A stretch of 64,000 nt of DNA from Saccharothrix algeriensis (lineage in GTDB: Bacteria > Actinomycetota > Actinomycetes > Mycobacteriales > Pseudonocardiaceae). The notes beneath the pieces are model-generated. The model had not been told where the DNA came from, did no database searches, and worked only from the letters and a program-made list of their open reading frames with translations. Below are positions 26,781 to 35,088 of this stretch, piece after piece. How positions within the stretch are numbered: the first letter of the stretch is position 1; each line of letters opens with the position of its first letter. The position numbers were made by a program, and so were the translations under genes. The stretch lies in NCBI RefSeq assembly GCF_016907655.1, contig NZ_JAFBCL010000001.1, positions 2,514,001 to 2,578,000 of the forward strand, written 5' to 3'.

Positions 26781-27619
26781 TGGGCACGCTGGTCGCGACC
26801 CGCGCTCCGCTGGGCCGCCAGCTGCGGTCGGAGCTGCGGTGGATCGTGCGTCGGCCGCGGACGGTGATCGGGCTGTCGGCGCTGTGCCTGGTGCCGGTGC
26901 TGGCCGGGGTCGGGATGTGGTTCGCGGTGGACGGCGACGAGGGCGGCGGCGCGGGGCCGGGGCTCGCCGCGATCATCGCGGGCAACGGCCTGGTGCTGCC
27001 GATCTTCACCCTCTTCCTGGCGCTGCCGCTGCTGCTGCCCCTGGTCGGGGCGATCTGGGCGGCGGACGGGCTGGCCGGCGAGTCGCAGCACGGCACGCTG
27101 CGCGGGCTGCTGCTGTCCCCGGTGGGGCGGTTGCGGCTGCTGGCGGTCAAGGCGTTCGGCGTGGCCACGATGACGTTGTTCGCGGTGCTGCTGCTCGCGT
27201 TCGTCGGGGCCGTCACCGGCGTGGTCCTGTTCGGCGGGCAGGGGTTGCTGACGCTGTCCGGCAACACGCTGCCGTTCCTCGACGCCCTGGGCCGGATCGC
27301 GCTGACCGCCGTGCTGGTCACGGTGCAGGTGTGGGGTGTGGCGGCGATCGCGCTGGCGATCTCGGCGTGCACCGAGCACCCGCTGGTGGTGATGGCGGCG
27401 ACCATGGCGGGCGTGACCGTGTTCAACGTGCTGGGCCTGTTCAGCGCGCTGGACTGGCTGCACCCGTACCTGATCACCTCCGGCTGGCCGGGGCTGATCG
27501 ACGTGATGCGCGACCCGCTGCCGGGCGACGAGCTGTGGAACAGCACAGCGCTGGCGGGCTGCTACATCCTGATCGGGCTGTCGCTGGCGGCAATGCGGTT
27601 GGCGACCAAGGACGTCTGA
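26780..27619 (+). CDS. ABC transporter permease (ABC-2 type)
   Basis: A 279-residue membrane protein with about six helices (VIGLSALCLVPVLAGVGMWF; GNGLVLPIFTLFLALPLLLPLVGAIW; TMTLFAVLLLAFVGAVTGVVLF; IALTAVLVTVQVWGVAAIALAI; further C-terminal helices). It includes the ABC-2 loop GLAGESQHGTLRGLLLSPVGR. The ATG at 26780 shares its first base with the ATPase stop codon (TGATG), and GAGGAGG lies six bases upstream, so translation is coupled. A GTG one codon upstream is possible. Confidence 0.88.
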   Translation: MGTLVATRAPLGRQLRSELRWIVRRPRTVIGLSALCLVPVLAGVGMWFAVDGDEGGGAGPGLAAIIAGNGLVLPIFTLFLALPLLLPLVGAIWAADGLAGESQHGTLRGLLLSPVGRLRLLAVKAFGVATMTLFAVLLLAFVGAVTGVVLFGGQGLLTLSGNTLPFLDALGRIALTAVLVTVQVWGVAAIALAISACTEHPLVVMAATMAGVTVFNVLGLFSALDWLHPYLITSGWPGLIDVMRDPLPGDELWNSTALAGCYILIGLSLAAMRLATKDV

Positions 27620-27633
27620 GGCATCTTCGACCC

Positions 27634-28161
27634 GTGTTCCTGGAAACCGAGCGCGTGGTGCTGCGGGACTTCACGCCGTCCGACGTGGACGCCCTGGCCG
27701 ACCTGCACGCCGATCCGGCGGTGATGCGGTACCTGGAGGCCGGCCGGCCGCTCGACCGCGAAGCGGTGGCGCGGGACCTGCTCCCGCGCTTCCTCGCGGG
27801 CGCCGGCTGGTGGGCCGGGGTCGACAGGGGGACCGGCCGGGTCATCGGAGCTTTCGAGTTCCGCGAGACCGAGCCGGGCGTGCGCGAGCTGGGCTACCGG
27901 CTGCACAGCCGGCACTGGGGCGTGGGCTACGCGACCGAGGTGTCCGCGGCGCTGGTGGCGAAGGGCTTCCGCGAGCTGGGGGTGCGCCGGGTGGTCGCCA
28001 CGACGATGGCGGTGAACGCCGGTTCGCGCCGGGTGATGGAGAAGGTGGGGCTCCGCTTCGCGCGGGCCTTCCACCAGGACTGGCCCGACACGATCCCCGG
28101 CTCCGAGCACGGCGAGGTCGAGTACGCGCTCGACCGGGAGGAGTGGGCCGCTACCCGATGA
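27634..28161 (+). CDS. GNAT N-acetyltransferase (RimJ/RimL-like)
   Basis: A 175-residue Acetyltransf_3-type protein: FLETERVVLRDFTPSDVDALADLHADPAVMRYLEAGRP at the N-terminus, GVRELGYRLHSRHWGVGYATEVSAALV as the acetyl-CoA-binding region (RHWGVGYA in place of R-x-x-G-x-G/A), and NAGSRRVMEKVGLRF near the end. It acetylates an unknown amine, possibly a protein N-terminus or an antibiotic. The start is GTG 27634, 15 bases after the permease gene, so it may be cotranscribed. Its last 11 bases overlap the end of the convergent thiamine ATPase gene. Confidence 0.88.
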   Translation: MFLETERVVLRDFTPSDVDALADLHADPAVMRYLEAGRPLDREAVARDLLPRFLAGAGWWAGVDRGTGRVIGAFEFRETEPGVRELGYRLHSRHWGVGYATEVSAALVAKGFRELGVRRVVATTMAVNAGSRRVMEKVGLRFARAFHQDWPDTIPGSEHGEVEYALDREEWAATR

Positions 28162-29548
28162 CGGCGACGCCGTCCGGGTCGACGGCCAGCCGGACGCGGT
28201 CGCCGGGTGCGGGAGGGTCGGCGATCGGGGCCACCGCCTCGAACTCGTCCGCCTCCCCGCCGGCGCCCGAGCCACCCCCACCCGCCGCCGGGCCACCCGC
28301 CGCCGCGCCACCCGACCCGCCGTCGACCGCCGCCCCACCCGATGCCGCGCCACCCACCCCCACGCCGTCTGATGCCGGGCCACCCGCCGCCGGGCCACCC
28401 GACCCGGCGATGCCCGCCGCCGCGCCACCCGACCCGGCGGTGCCGGCACCCGGTTCGACGCGGCCCGGTTCGACGCGGCCCGGTCCGGTGCGTCCCGGTG
28501 CGGCGTGGTCCGGTGCGGCGTGGTCCGGTGCGGCGTGGTCCGGTGCGGCGTGGTCCGGTTCGGCGTGGTCCGGTTCGGCACCACCGCTCCCCGCGTCGCT
28601 GCTCCCGGCGCCGCCGCTGCCAGGACCACCCGTCCCGCCGTCGACCGCCGCCCCACCGCTCAGCACGCCCCCGGCGTCCACCAGGCGGACCAGCAGCCGG
28701 ACGTGGTCGCGGCGGTGGACGCGTTCCAGGACCTCCGCCTCCAGCGGGCCGTCGGGGGTCACGCGCAGCGCCGTCGACCGCAGGCCCACCCGTGCCGGCA
28801 CGCCGACCAGCCGTTCCGCCACGCCGGCCGGCAGCACCTTCCCGCACCCCAGGAACCGCGCCACCGCCACGTCCACCGGCGACCGCCACACCTGCGCGGG
28901 CGGCCCGACCTGGCGGATGCGCCCCGCGCGCATCACCGCCACCCGGTCCGCCAGCGTGAACGCCTCGTCGTGGTCGTGCGTCACCACCAGCGCCGTCGCC
29001 CCCGCCTCGCGCAGCAGCCGCGCCAGGTCCACCGCCAGCGACTCCCGCAGCGCCCGGTCCAGCGCCGACAGCGGCTCGTCCAGCAGCAGCAGGCGCGGCC
29101 GGGGCGCGAGGGCGCGGGCCAGCGCCACCCGTTGCTGCTCGCCGCCGGACAGCTCGGTCACCCGGCGCCCCCGGTAGCCGGCGAGCCCGACCAGCTCCAG
29201 CAGCTCGTCGACCCGCTTGCGCCGCGCCTCCCGCTCGACACCGCGCATCCGCAGCCCGAACGCGACGTTCCCGGCCACGTCCCGGTGCGGGAACAGCTGC
29301 CCGTCCTGGAACACCAGCCCGAACCCGCGCCGGTGCACCGGCGTGCCGGCCAGGTCCACCCCGTCCCACGCCACGGTCCCCGCCGAGGGCGCCTCCAGCC
29401 CCGCGACCGCCCGCAGCAGCGTCGACTTCCCGCAGCCGGACGGCCCGAGCAGGGCCACGACCTCGCCGTCCCCGACCGACAGGTCCACCCCGGCCACCGC
29501 CTCGACGGCCCCGTACCGGACGGTGATCCCGCTCAGCTCCAACGACAC
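28151..29548 (-). CDS. thiQ: Thiamine ABC transporter ATPase with a large repetitive insert
   Basis: A 465-residue ABC ATPase. Walker A GPSGCGKST is at 35-43, Q-loop FQDGQLF at 80-86, signature LSGGEQQRVALARAL at 133-147, Walker B LLLLDEP at 153-159 and the H-loop His at 191. A TOBE-like domain begins near residue 250 (PARVGLRSTALRVTPDG). It is interrupted by about 137 Gly/Ala/Pro/Ser-rich residues (roughly 296-432), including five consecutive (E/A)PDHA pentapeptides at 326-350. It then resumes (DEFEAVAPIADPPAPGDRVRLAVDPDGVAVIG). ThiQ-type ATPases are normally about 230-350 residues. The GTG start abuts the permease stop codon. The TPP riboswitch upstream of the operon supports thiamine or a precursor as substrate. 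Confidence 0.85.
   Translation of the reverse strand: MSLELSGITVRYGAVEAVAGVDLSVGDGEVVALLGPSGCGKSTLLRAVAGLEAPSAGTVAWDGVDLAGTPVHRRGFGLVFQDGQLFPHRDVAGNVAFGLRMRGVEREARRKRVDELLELVGLAGYRGRRVTELSGGEQQRVALARALAPRPRLLLLDEPLSALDRALRESLAVDLARLLREAGATALVVTHDHDEAFTLADRVAVMRAGRIRQVGPPAQVWRSPVDVAVARFLGCGKVLPAGVAERLVGVPARVGLRSTALRVTPDGPLEAEVLERVHRRDHVRLLVRLVDAGGVLSGGAAVDGGTGGPGSGGAGSSDAGSGGAEPDHAEPDHAAPDHAAPDHAAPDHAAPGRTGPGRVEPGRVEPGAGTAGSGGAAAGIAGSGGPAAGGPASDGVGVGGAASGGAAVDGGSGGAAAGGPAAGGGGSGAGGEADEFEAVAPIADPPAPGDRVRLAVDPDGVAVIG
28494..28583. repeat. 15-bp in-frame tandem repeat inside the thiamine ATPase gene
   Basis: Six near-identical 15-base units (CGGTGCGGCGTGGTC and one-base variants) encode the (E/A)PDHA pentapeptides on the minus strand. 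Because the unit is a multiple of three, copy-number change keeps the frame. Confidence 0.85.
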
Positions 29549-31138
29549 CTAGAACTCCCCGCCGGCCGGCACCCGCAGCCGCTCGATCAACAGCACCGCC
29601 GCCGTGGTCACCACCATCAGCAGCGCGCACGCCGCGTACGCCATCTGGCTGTTCAACTCGCCCGGCCGCGACATCAGCCGCGCGATCACCACCGGCAGCG
29701 TCGGCGCGTCCGGCCGGGCCAGGAAGCTGGTCGCCCCGAACTCGCCCAGCGCCACCACGAACCCGAACCCGGCCGCCGCCAGCAGCGACCGCGACGCCAG
29801 CGGCAGGTCCACCTCCCGCCACACCCGCCACGGGCTCGCGCCCAGCGTCGCGGCGGCCTGCCGCAACCGCTCGTCGACCGCCCGCAGCACCGGCAGCACG
29901 ATCCGCACCACCAGCGGCGTCACCACCAGGGCCTGCGCCAGCGGCACCAGCAGCGGCGAGGTGCGGAAGTCGCCCGGCAGGGCGTCCATGGTGATCAGGT
30001 AGCCGAACCCGACCGTCACCGCCGACACGCCCAGCGGCAGCATCAGCGCGGTGTCCAGGGTCTCGGCGAACCACGACCCGTGCCGCCGCAGCCCGACCAG
30101 CACCACCGCCGAGACCACCCCGACGACCAGCGCGACCAGCGTCGCGTCCGTGGCCACGCGCAGCGAGTTCACCGCCGCGCCCCAGCCGGTGACGGCGAGC
30201 GTGCCGCGCTCCCCCGTCCCGGCCAGCGCCCGGTACCCGGCCAGGCTCCACCCGTCCTCGGCGGCCACCGACCGCACCAGCAGGCCCACCACGGGCAGCA
30301 GCAGCGCGCCGACCACCAGCCAGGCCGCGCCCACGACCGCCCACTCGCCGCCGACCGGCCGCCGCACCGGCTCGACCCGCAGCGCCTGCGACCGCTCCCG
30401 CCGCCGCCGCGCCGCGCCGCCCACCAGCAGCACCGCCAGCACCGCCGCGAACTGCACCAGCGACAGCGCCGCCGCGCCGGGCAGGTCGAACAGCTCGACC
30501 GTGCGCAGGTAGATCTCCGTCTCCAGGGTCCGGTGCCGCGCGCCGCCGAGCACCAGCACCACGCCGAAGCTCGTCGCGCAGAACAGGAACACCACCGACG
30601 CGGCCGAGCCGATCGCGGGCGCCAGCGCGGGCAGCACCACGGACGTGAACGCCCGCAGCCGCGACGCGCCCAGCGCCCGCGCCGCGTCCTCGGCCCTCCG
30701 GTCCACCCGCGCCCACAGCCCGCCGACGGTCCGCGCCACCACGGCGACGTTGAAGAACGCGTTGGCCAGCACGATCGGCAGCACCCCGCCGTCGGGCCAC
30801 AGCGCCCGGAACGCCAGCCCGACCACCACGGTCGGCAGCACGAACGGCACCACCACCGCCGCGCGCACCACGCCCGCGCCCCGCACCCGGCACCGGGCCA
30901 GCAGGAACGCCACCGGCAGCCCGGCGGCCAGGGCGAGCGCCGTCGCCCCCGCCGCCTGCCCGAGGGTGAAGCCGACCAGGTCCCAGGTGCGCCGGTCCAC
31001 CAGCGCCGGCCACACCCCGCCCTCGCCCAGGCCGAGGCCGACGATCGCGACCACCGGCCAGGCGAAGAACACCCCCAGGAACGCCAGGGGCAGCAGCGCG
31101 GCCAGCGACCAGGTCAGCCTTGGACCAGCGAGCGCCAC
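29549..31138 (-). CDS. thiP: Thiamine ABC transporter permease (fused two-domain ThiP type)
   Basis: A 529-residue permease made of two BPD_transp_1 halves, each with about six helices. EAA-type loops are visible as EDAARALGASRLRAFTSVVLPAL in the first half and RQAAATLGASPWRVWREVDLPL in the second. A fused double permease is characteristic of ThiP/iron-type transporters. GTG 31138 (VALAGPRLTWSLAALLPLAF) gives a 25-base overlap with the binding-protein gene; GTG 31150 is an alternative. It is the second gene of a three-gene operon. Confidence 0.88.
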   Translation of the reverse strand: MALAGPRLTWSLAALLPLAFLGVFFAWPVVAIVGLGLGEGGVWPALVDRRTWDLVGFTLGQAAGATALALAAGLPVAFLLARCRVRGAGVVRAAVVVPFVLPTVVVGLAFRALWPDGGVLPIVLANAFFNVAVVARTVGGLWARVDRRAEDAARALGASRLRAFTSVVLPALAPAIGSAASVVFLFCATSFGVVLVLGGARHRTLETEIYLRTVELFDLPGAAALSLVQFAAVLAVLLVGGAARRRRERSQALRVEPVRRPVGGEWAVVGAAWLVVGALLLPVVGLLVRSVAAEDGWSLAGYRALAGTGERGTLAVTGWGAAVNSLRVATDATLVALVVGVVSAVVLVGLRRHGSWFAETLDTALMLPLGVSAVTVGFGYLITMDALPGDFRTSPLLVPLAQALVVTPLVVRIVLPVLRAVDERLRQAAATLGASPWRVWREVDLPLASRSLLAAAGFGFVVALGEFGATSFLARPDAPTLPVVIARLMSRPGELNSQMAYAACALLMVVTTAAVLLIERLRVPAGGEF

Positions 31139-32148
31139 TGCGCGACCCACTGCTCGCGGTTGGCGTCGACCCGGTCGGCGGGCAGGGTCCGCGCCTCTTC
31201 CGGCAGCGGCGCGGCCTTGGTCCACGCCTCGGGCAGCGCCACGCCCTCGCGCGAGGGGTAGACGTACATCTGCTCGGGCACGTCGGCCTGGAACCGCTCC
31301 GACAGCAGGAAGTCCACCACCTTGCGGGCGTCCTCCGGGTTCTTCGCGCCGTTCAGCACGCCGGCGTACTCCACCTGCCGGTAGCAGGTGTCCAGCAGCG
31401 CCTTGGTGCGCGGGGCGCCGTCGTCACCGATCTCGGCGGACGGCGAGGAGGCGTAGGACACCACGATCGGCCGCGAGCCCTTGCCGCTGGAGCCGGAGAA
31501 GTCCTGCGTGTAAGCCTCCTCCCAGCCGCTGACGACCTTGACGCCGTTGGCCTTGAGCTTCGTCCAGTACTCCTGCCAGCCGGATTCGCCGAACTCGGCG
31601 ATCGTGCCCAGCAGGAACGCCAGACCGGGCGAGGAGGTGGCCGGGTCCTGCACGACCAGCAGGTCCCGGTACTTCGGGTCGGTCAGGTCGGCGTAGGTCC
31701 GCGGCTCGCCCTCGTCCTGCAGCGCGGCCACGTCGACGTTCACGCACACGTCGCCGACGTCGACCGCGTGCAGCCGGTTCGGCGGGTCCAGCCGGTAGCG
31801 CTGCGCGCCCTTGTCCGCCTCGGCGCTCGCGTGCTCGGCGAACACGTCCTCCGCCAACGCCCGCGAGGCGAACGTCGAGTCGACGCCGAAGGCCACGTCG
31901 CCGATCGGGTTGCCCTTGGTGAGCACCAGCTTGTTGGTCAGCTCGCCCGCGTCGCCACTGGCCAGCGGCTTGACCGTGATCCCGGTCTCGGCCTTGAAAG
32001 CCTCCAGCAGCTCGGGCTTCACGGTGAACGAGTCGTGGGTCACCAGCGTGACGACCCGCTCCTGCGGCGGGGACTGGTTGGCGGTCACCGAGCACGCGGT
32101 CAGCGCGATCCCGGCGACGGCGGCGGTCAGCACTCGTCGAAGCATCAT
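31114..32148 (-). CDS. thiB: Thiamine ABC transporter substrate-binding lipoprotein
   Basis: A 344-residue periplasmic-type binding lipoprotein: signal MMLRRVLTAAVAGIALTAC with lipobox LTAC. It has a ThiB/SBP_bac_1-like domain (VVTLVTHDSFTVKPELLEAFKAETGITVKPL; NPIGDVAFGVDSTF; YADLTDPKYRDLLVVQDPATSSPGLAFLL; PIVVSYASSPSAE). The opening THDSF and the TSSPGLAFLL segment are typical of thiamine-binding members. Two ATGs (32148 and 32145) are adjacent; the second has better spacing from AGGGAGAG, which is also the last part of the TPP riboswitch. Confidence 0.93.
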   Translation of the reverse strand: MMLRRVLTAAVAGIALTACSVTANQSPPQERVVTLVTHDSFTVKPELLEAFKAETGITVKPLASGDAGELTNKLVLTKGNPIGDVAFGVDSTFASRALAEDVFAEHASAEADKGAQRYRLDPPNRLHAVDVGDVCVNVDVAALQDEGEPRTYADLTDPKYRDLLVVQDPATSSPGLAFLLGTIAEFGESGWQEYWTKLKANGVKVVSGWEEAYTQDFSGSSGKGSRPIVVSYASSPSAEIGDDGAPRTKALLDTCYRQVEYAGVLNGAKNPEDARKVVDFLLSERFQADVPEQMYVYPSREGVALPEAWTKAAPLPEEARTLPADRVDANREQWVAQWRSLVQG

Positions 32149-32150
32149 CT

Positions 32151-32241
32151 CTCCCTACACCGGCATGACCCGGATCAGGTGTGGACGGTCGAGGGCTGGC
32201 GCGCCCTCCTCTCAGCCCGGCGCAGCACCGGACTCCCGTGG
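32151..32241 (-). promoter_or_regulatory. TPP riboswitch (THI element) for the thiamine transporter operon
   Basis: On the minus strand the conserved THI-box pieces appear in order: GGGAGTCCGGT, then GGGCTGAGAGG, a variable stem, GACCGTCCACACCTGATCC, GGGTCATGCC and GGTGTAGGGAGA. The terminal AGGGAGA overlaps the thiB ribosome binding site a few bases from the start codon. Control is therefore probably at translation initiation: thiamine pyrophosphate binding would hide the site. Confidence 0.95.
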
Positions 32242-32281
32242 CAACCGCGCAGCCTACGCCATGCGGTGGGAACATCCCGGT

Positions 32282-32575
32282 ATGGCCGAACTGCTGACCG
32301 ACGACCAGGTGACCAACGCGCTGTCCACCCTGCCGGGGTGGCGCGCCCGGGACGCGGCGCTGGTGCGCACCGTGGAGCTGGCGAGCTTCGCCCAGGCGAT
32401 CCAGGTGGTGAACCGGGTGGCGGAGATCGCCGAGAACGACGACCACCACCCCGACATCGACATCCGCTGGCGCACGCTGACGTTCCGGTGCAGCACGCAC
32501 TCCACCGGCGGGATCACCGCCCTGGACGTGTCACTGGCGCAGGAGATCGACGGAGTGGTCGACGCCCTGGCGTGA
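32282..32575 (+). CDS. Pterin-4-alpha-carbinolamine dehydratase
   Basis: A 97-residue DCoH/PCD family protein with the active-site motif E51-N-D-D-H55-H56-P57-D58, a Trp at 63 and the later STHSTGGIT (His 73). It dehydrates 4a-hydroxytetrahydrobiopterin-type compounds and may also act in molybdopterin or folate-like metabolism. The ATG at 32282 lacks a strong ribosome site. It is convergent with the pimE-like gene and overlaps its 3' end by 45 bases. The same pairing (Rv1159/Rv1159A) exists in M. tuberculosis. Confidence 0.92.
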   Translation: MAELLTDDQVTNALSTLPGWRARDAALVRTVELASFAQAIQVVNRVAEIAENDDHHPDIDIRWRTLTFRCSTHSTGGITALDVSLAQEIDGVVDALA

Positions 32576-33733
32576 GCGCTGCCCCAGCACCACGGCGACC
32601 GCGACGAGCGTGAGCAGGCCCACCGCCGGGTACACCCAGCCGAGCAGCGAGAGGTACCACGGGCGCGGGATGATCCAGATGGACGGCTGCGCGATCAGCA
32701 GGAACGAGATGAGGTAGCTGCCGATCGCCAGCAGCCACGCCCAGGCGGTGACCGCCGCGAGCCGGTGGCGCACGCCGTGGACCAGCCACATGAGCGCGGG
32801 CACGGCCCAGACCCAGTGGTGGCTCCACGAGATCGGCGACACCAGCAGGCCGAGGAACTGGACGGTGACGATCATCGCCAGCGCGTCCCGCGCCCGCGCC
32901 GCGGAGCGCAGCGCCCACGCGGCCAGCGCCACCGCGACCGCGACCGCGGCCAGGTAGAGCGGGCCGGTCTGCACGTCGTGGCCGACGGTGCGGGACAGCG
33001 CGCCGCGCAGCGACTGGTTGATCGCCGACCCGACCGGGCCGACCCGCGTGGCGTCGCCGAGCAGCTGGAACCAGAACTGGTGGGACTGGCTCGCGGAGAC
33101 CAGGTAGCCCAGGCCGACCGTGCCCGCGAACGCGGCGACCGACCAGGCCGCCGCCCGGAAGTTCCGCGTGACGAGGAAGTACAGCCCCGTGATGGCGGGC
33201 GTCAGCTTGATGCCCGCCGCGACGCCGACACCCGCGCCGCCCACCCAGGGCCGCGCGCTGACCACCGCGCCCAGCAGCAGCGCGGCGAGCACGAGGTTGA
33301 CCTGCCCGTAGTTGAGCGTGGTCCGCACCGGCTCGACCCACACGAACAGGCCGGTCCACAGCAGCGCGCGGCGGGGGTCGCGGCTGCCCGCCAGCTCCAG
33401 CGATTTGCGCACCAGGAACCACAGGCACGCCAGGCTCAGCAGCTGCCAGAACCAGCGCGCCACCCCCCACGAGACCCAGTGCAGCGGCAGGAACAGCAGC
33501 GCCGCGAACGGCGGGTAGGTGAACGGCAGCGCGAACTTGTCGGAGAACTCCGTCAGCCGCCACTGGTACAGCTCGCCGGTGAACAGCTCGGGCGAGCCCG
33601 AGCGGTAGACCATCAGGTCTACCATGGTCATCTGCGTCTGGAAGGCCACCATCGTCAGGTGACCGACCAGGGAGAGCCCGAACAGCCAGGGGGCGAGGGC
33701 GAGCACGCGGGCCTCGATCGCTCGCAGGTTCAC
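32531..33733 (-). CDS. pimE: PimE-like polyprenyl-phosphate-mannose alpha-1,2-mannosyltransferase (GT87)
   Basis: A 400-residue integral membrane glycosyltransferase with about ten helices. The first extracytoplasmic loop contains the catalytic Asp (TMVDLMVYRSGSPELF, D39). Further GT87/DUF2029 features are FALPFTYPPFAALLFLPL, TLNYGQVNLVLAALLLG and LVSPISWSHHWVWAVPAL. In mycobacteria PimE adds alpha-1,2-mannose to Ac1PIM4 on the outer face using polyprenyl-phosphate mannose. GTG 33733 has GGAGG upstream. Assignment to PimE rather than another GT87 rests on family length and on the adjacent dehydratase gene, as in mycobacteria. Confidence 0.78.
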   Translation of the reverse strand: MNLRAIEARVLALAPWLFGLSLVGHLTMVAFQTQMTMVDLMVYRSGSPELFTGELYQWRLTEFSDKFALPFTYPPFAALLFLPLHWVSWGVARWFWQLLSLACLWFLVRKSLELAGSRDPRRALLWTGLFVWVEPVRTTLNYGQVNLVLAALLLGAVVSARPWVGGAGVGVAAGIKLTPAITGLYFLVTRNFRAAAWSVAAFAGTVGLGYLVSASQSHQFWFQLLGDATRVGPVGSAINQSLRGALSRTVGHDVQTGPLYLAAVAVAVALAAWALRSAARARDALAMIVTVQFLGLLVSPISWSHHWVWAVPALMWLVHGVRHRLAAVTAWAWLLAIGSYLISFLLIAQPSIWIIPRPWYLSLLGWVYPAVGLLTLVAVAVVLGQRSRQGVDHSVDLLRQ

Positions 33734-33833
33734 TCCACTACCTCCACGTCCGTGTGAATTGCACGACTGTCGGGCCACGAAACGGGGTACTCGTTCGTCA
33801 AGACGAGTGGGAGATCAACGCAAGGGGATTCGC

Positions 33834-33938
33834 ATGACCGCCGACATCGTCGTGTTCACCGTCGCAGCGCTCGGGATGCTGGCCACCGCCGGGGGCGTGT
33901 TCGCCCTCGCGCGGCACGAACGCAACCACGTGCGCTGA
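33834..33938 (+). CDS. Single-pass membrane micro-protein (34 aa)
   Basis: ATG 33834 to TGA 33938 encodes a peptide starting MTADIVVFTVAALGMLATAG and ending FALARHERNHVR. It has one transmembrane helix followed by a basic tail. AAGGGG lies seven bases before the ATG, and a strong hairpin follows 25 bases after the stop. It is divergent from the pimE-like gene and convergent with ychF. No homologue comes to mind; the well-formed expression signals are the main argument that it is real. Confidence 0.55.
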   Translation: MTADIVVFTVAALGMLATAGGVFALARHERNHVR

Positions 33939-33962
33939 CGCCGTGATCCGCTGACGCGCCCG

Positions 33963-33995
33963 ACGGGGCCTCCTGCCGAGGGCGGGAGGCCCCGT
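33963..33995. terminator. Bidirectional terminator before ychF 3' end
   Basis: Stem ACGGGGCCTCC (33963-33973) with GGAGGCCCCGT (33985-33995); the interior can add several more pairs. It lies between the micro-ORF and the convergent ychF gene. Confidence 0.8.
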
Positions 33996-34008
33996 TCCAC
34001 GTCCTGCG

Positions 34009-35088
34009 TCACACGTTGAACCGGAACTCCACGACGTCGCCGTCGACCATCACGTAGTCCTTGCCCTCCATGCGGACCTTGCCCGCGGCCTTCGCCGCGG
34101 CCATCGAGCCCGCCGCCACCAGGTCGTCGAACGAGACGACCTCGGCCTTGATGAAGCCGCGCTCGAAGTCCGTGTGGATCACGCCGGCCGCCTGCGGCGC
34201 CGTCGCGCCCTTCGGGATCGTCCAGGCCCGGGACTCCTTGGGGCCGGCCGTCAGGTAGGTCTGCAGGCCCAGGGTGTGGAACCCCGCGCGGGCGAGGGCG
34301 TGCAGGCCGGGCTCGTGCTGGCCGATCGACTCCAGCAGCTCGGCGGCCGACTCCTCGTCCAGCTCCAGCAGCTCCGCCTCCACCTTGGCGTCGAGGAACA
34401 CCGCGTCCGCCGGCGCGACCAGCTCCCGCAGCTCCCCGAGCCGGGCCTCGTCGGTGAGGACGGCCTCGTCGGCGTTGAAGACGTAGAGGAACGGCTTGGC
34501 CGTGAGCAGGCTCAGCTCGCGCAGCAGCTCACCGTCCACTTCGGACTGCGCCGCGAACAGCGTGCGGCCGGAGTCGAGCACCTCGCGGGCCTTGACCGCG
34601 GCCTCCAGCGCCGGGCGGCGGTCCTTCTGCGTCCGGGCCTCCTTCTCCAGCCGGGGCACGGCCTTCTCCAGGGTCTGGAGGTCGGCGAGGATCAGCTCCG
34701 TGTTGATCGTCTCGATGTCGCCCGCCGGGTCGACGCGGCCGTCCACGTGCACCACGTCCGAGTCGTCGAAGACCCGGATCACCTGGCAGATGGCGTTGGC
34801 CTCGCGGATGTTGGCGAGGAACTTGTTGCCCAGGCCCGCGCCTTCGGACGCGCCCTTGACGATGCCCGCGATGTCGACGAACGACACCACGGCGGGCACC
34901 TCGCGCTCCGAGCCGAAGATCGCCGCCAGCTCGCCGAGCCGGGCGTCCGGCAACGGCACCACGCCGACGTTGGGCTCGATGGTCGCGAACGGGTAGTTCG
35001 CCGCGAGCACGTCGTTGCGCGTGAGGGCGTTGAACAGGGTGGACTTGCCGACGTTGGGCAGGCCGACGATACCGAGGGTCAAACTCAC
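34009..35088 (-). CDS. ychF: Redox-regulated ATPase YchF (OLA1/Obg-like)
   Basis: A 359-residue P-loop protein. G1 GLPNVGKS is at residues 9-16 and G3 is DIAGIVKGAS. The G4 position reads NADE instead of NKxD, the hallmark of YchF's preference for ATP over GTP. A coiled-coil arm covers about residues 130-200, and the C-terminal TGS domain ends GDVVEFRFNV. It associates with ribosomes and antioxidant responses. GTG 35088 gives the standard N-terminus VSLTLGIVGLP. It is divergent from the Ada/AlkA gene with 79 bases between them. Confidence 0.95.
   Translation of the reverse strand: MSLTLGIVGLPNVGKSTLFNALTRNDVLAANYPFATIEPNVGVVPLPDARLGELAAIFGSEREVPAVVSFVDIAGIVKGASEGAGLGNKFLANIREANAICQVIRVFDDSDVVHVDGRVDPAGDIETINTELILADLQTLEKAVPRLEKEARTQKDRRPALEAAVKAREVLDSGRTLFAAQSEVDGELLRELSLLTAKPFLYVFNADEAVLTDEARLGELRELVAPADAVFLDAKVEAELLELDEESAAELLESIGQHEPGLHALARAGFHTLGLQTYLTAGPKESRAWTIPKGATAPQAAGVIHTDFERGFIKAEVVSFDDLVAAGSMAAAKAAGKVRMEGKDYVMVDGDVVEFRFNV

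Noticed and set aside
27927-31013. A 1028-codon minus-strand frame over the GNAT and thiamine transporter genes
   Set aside because: It reads the thiP/thiQ region in the wrong frame; composition is Gly/Arg/Ala-rich with no motif.
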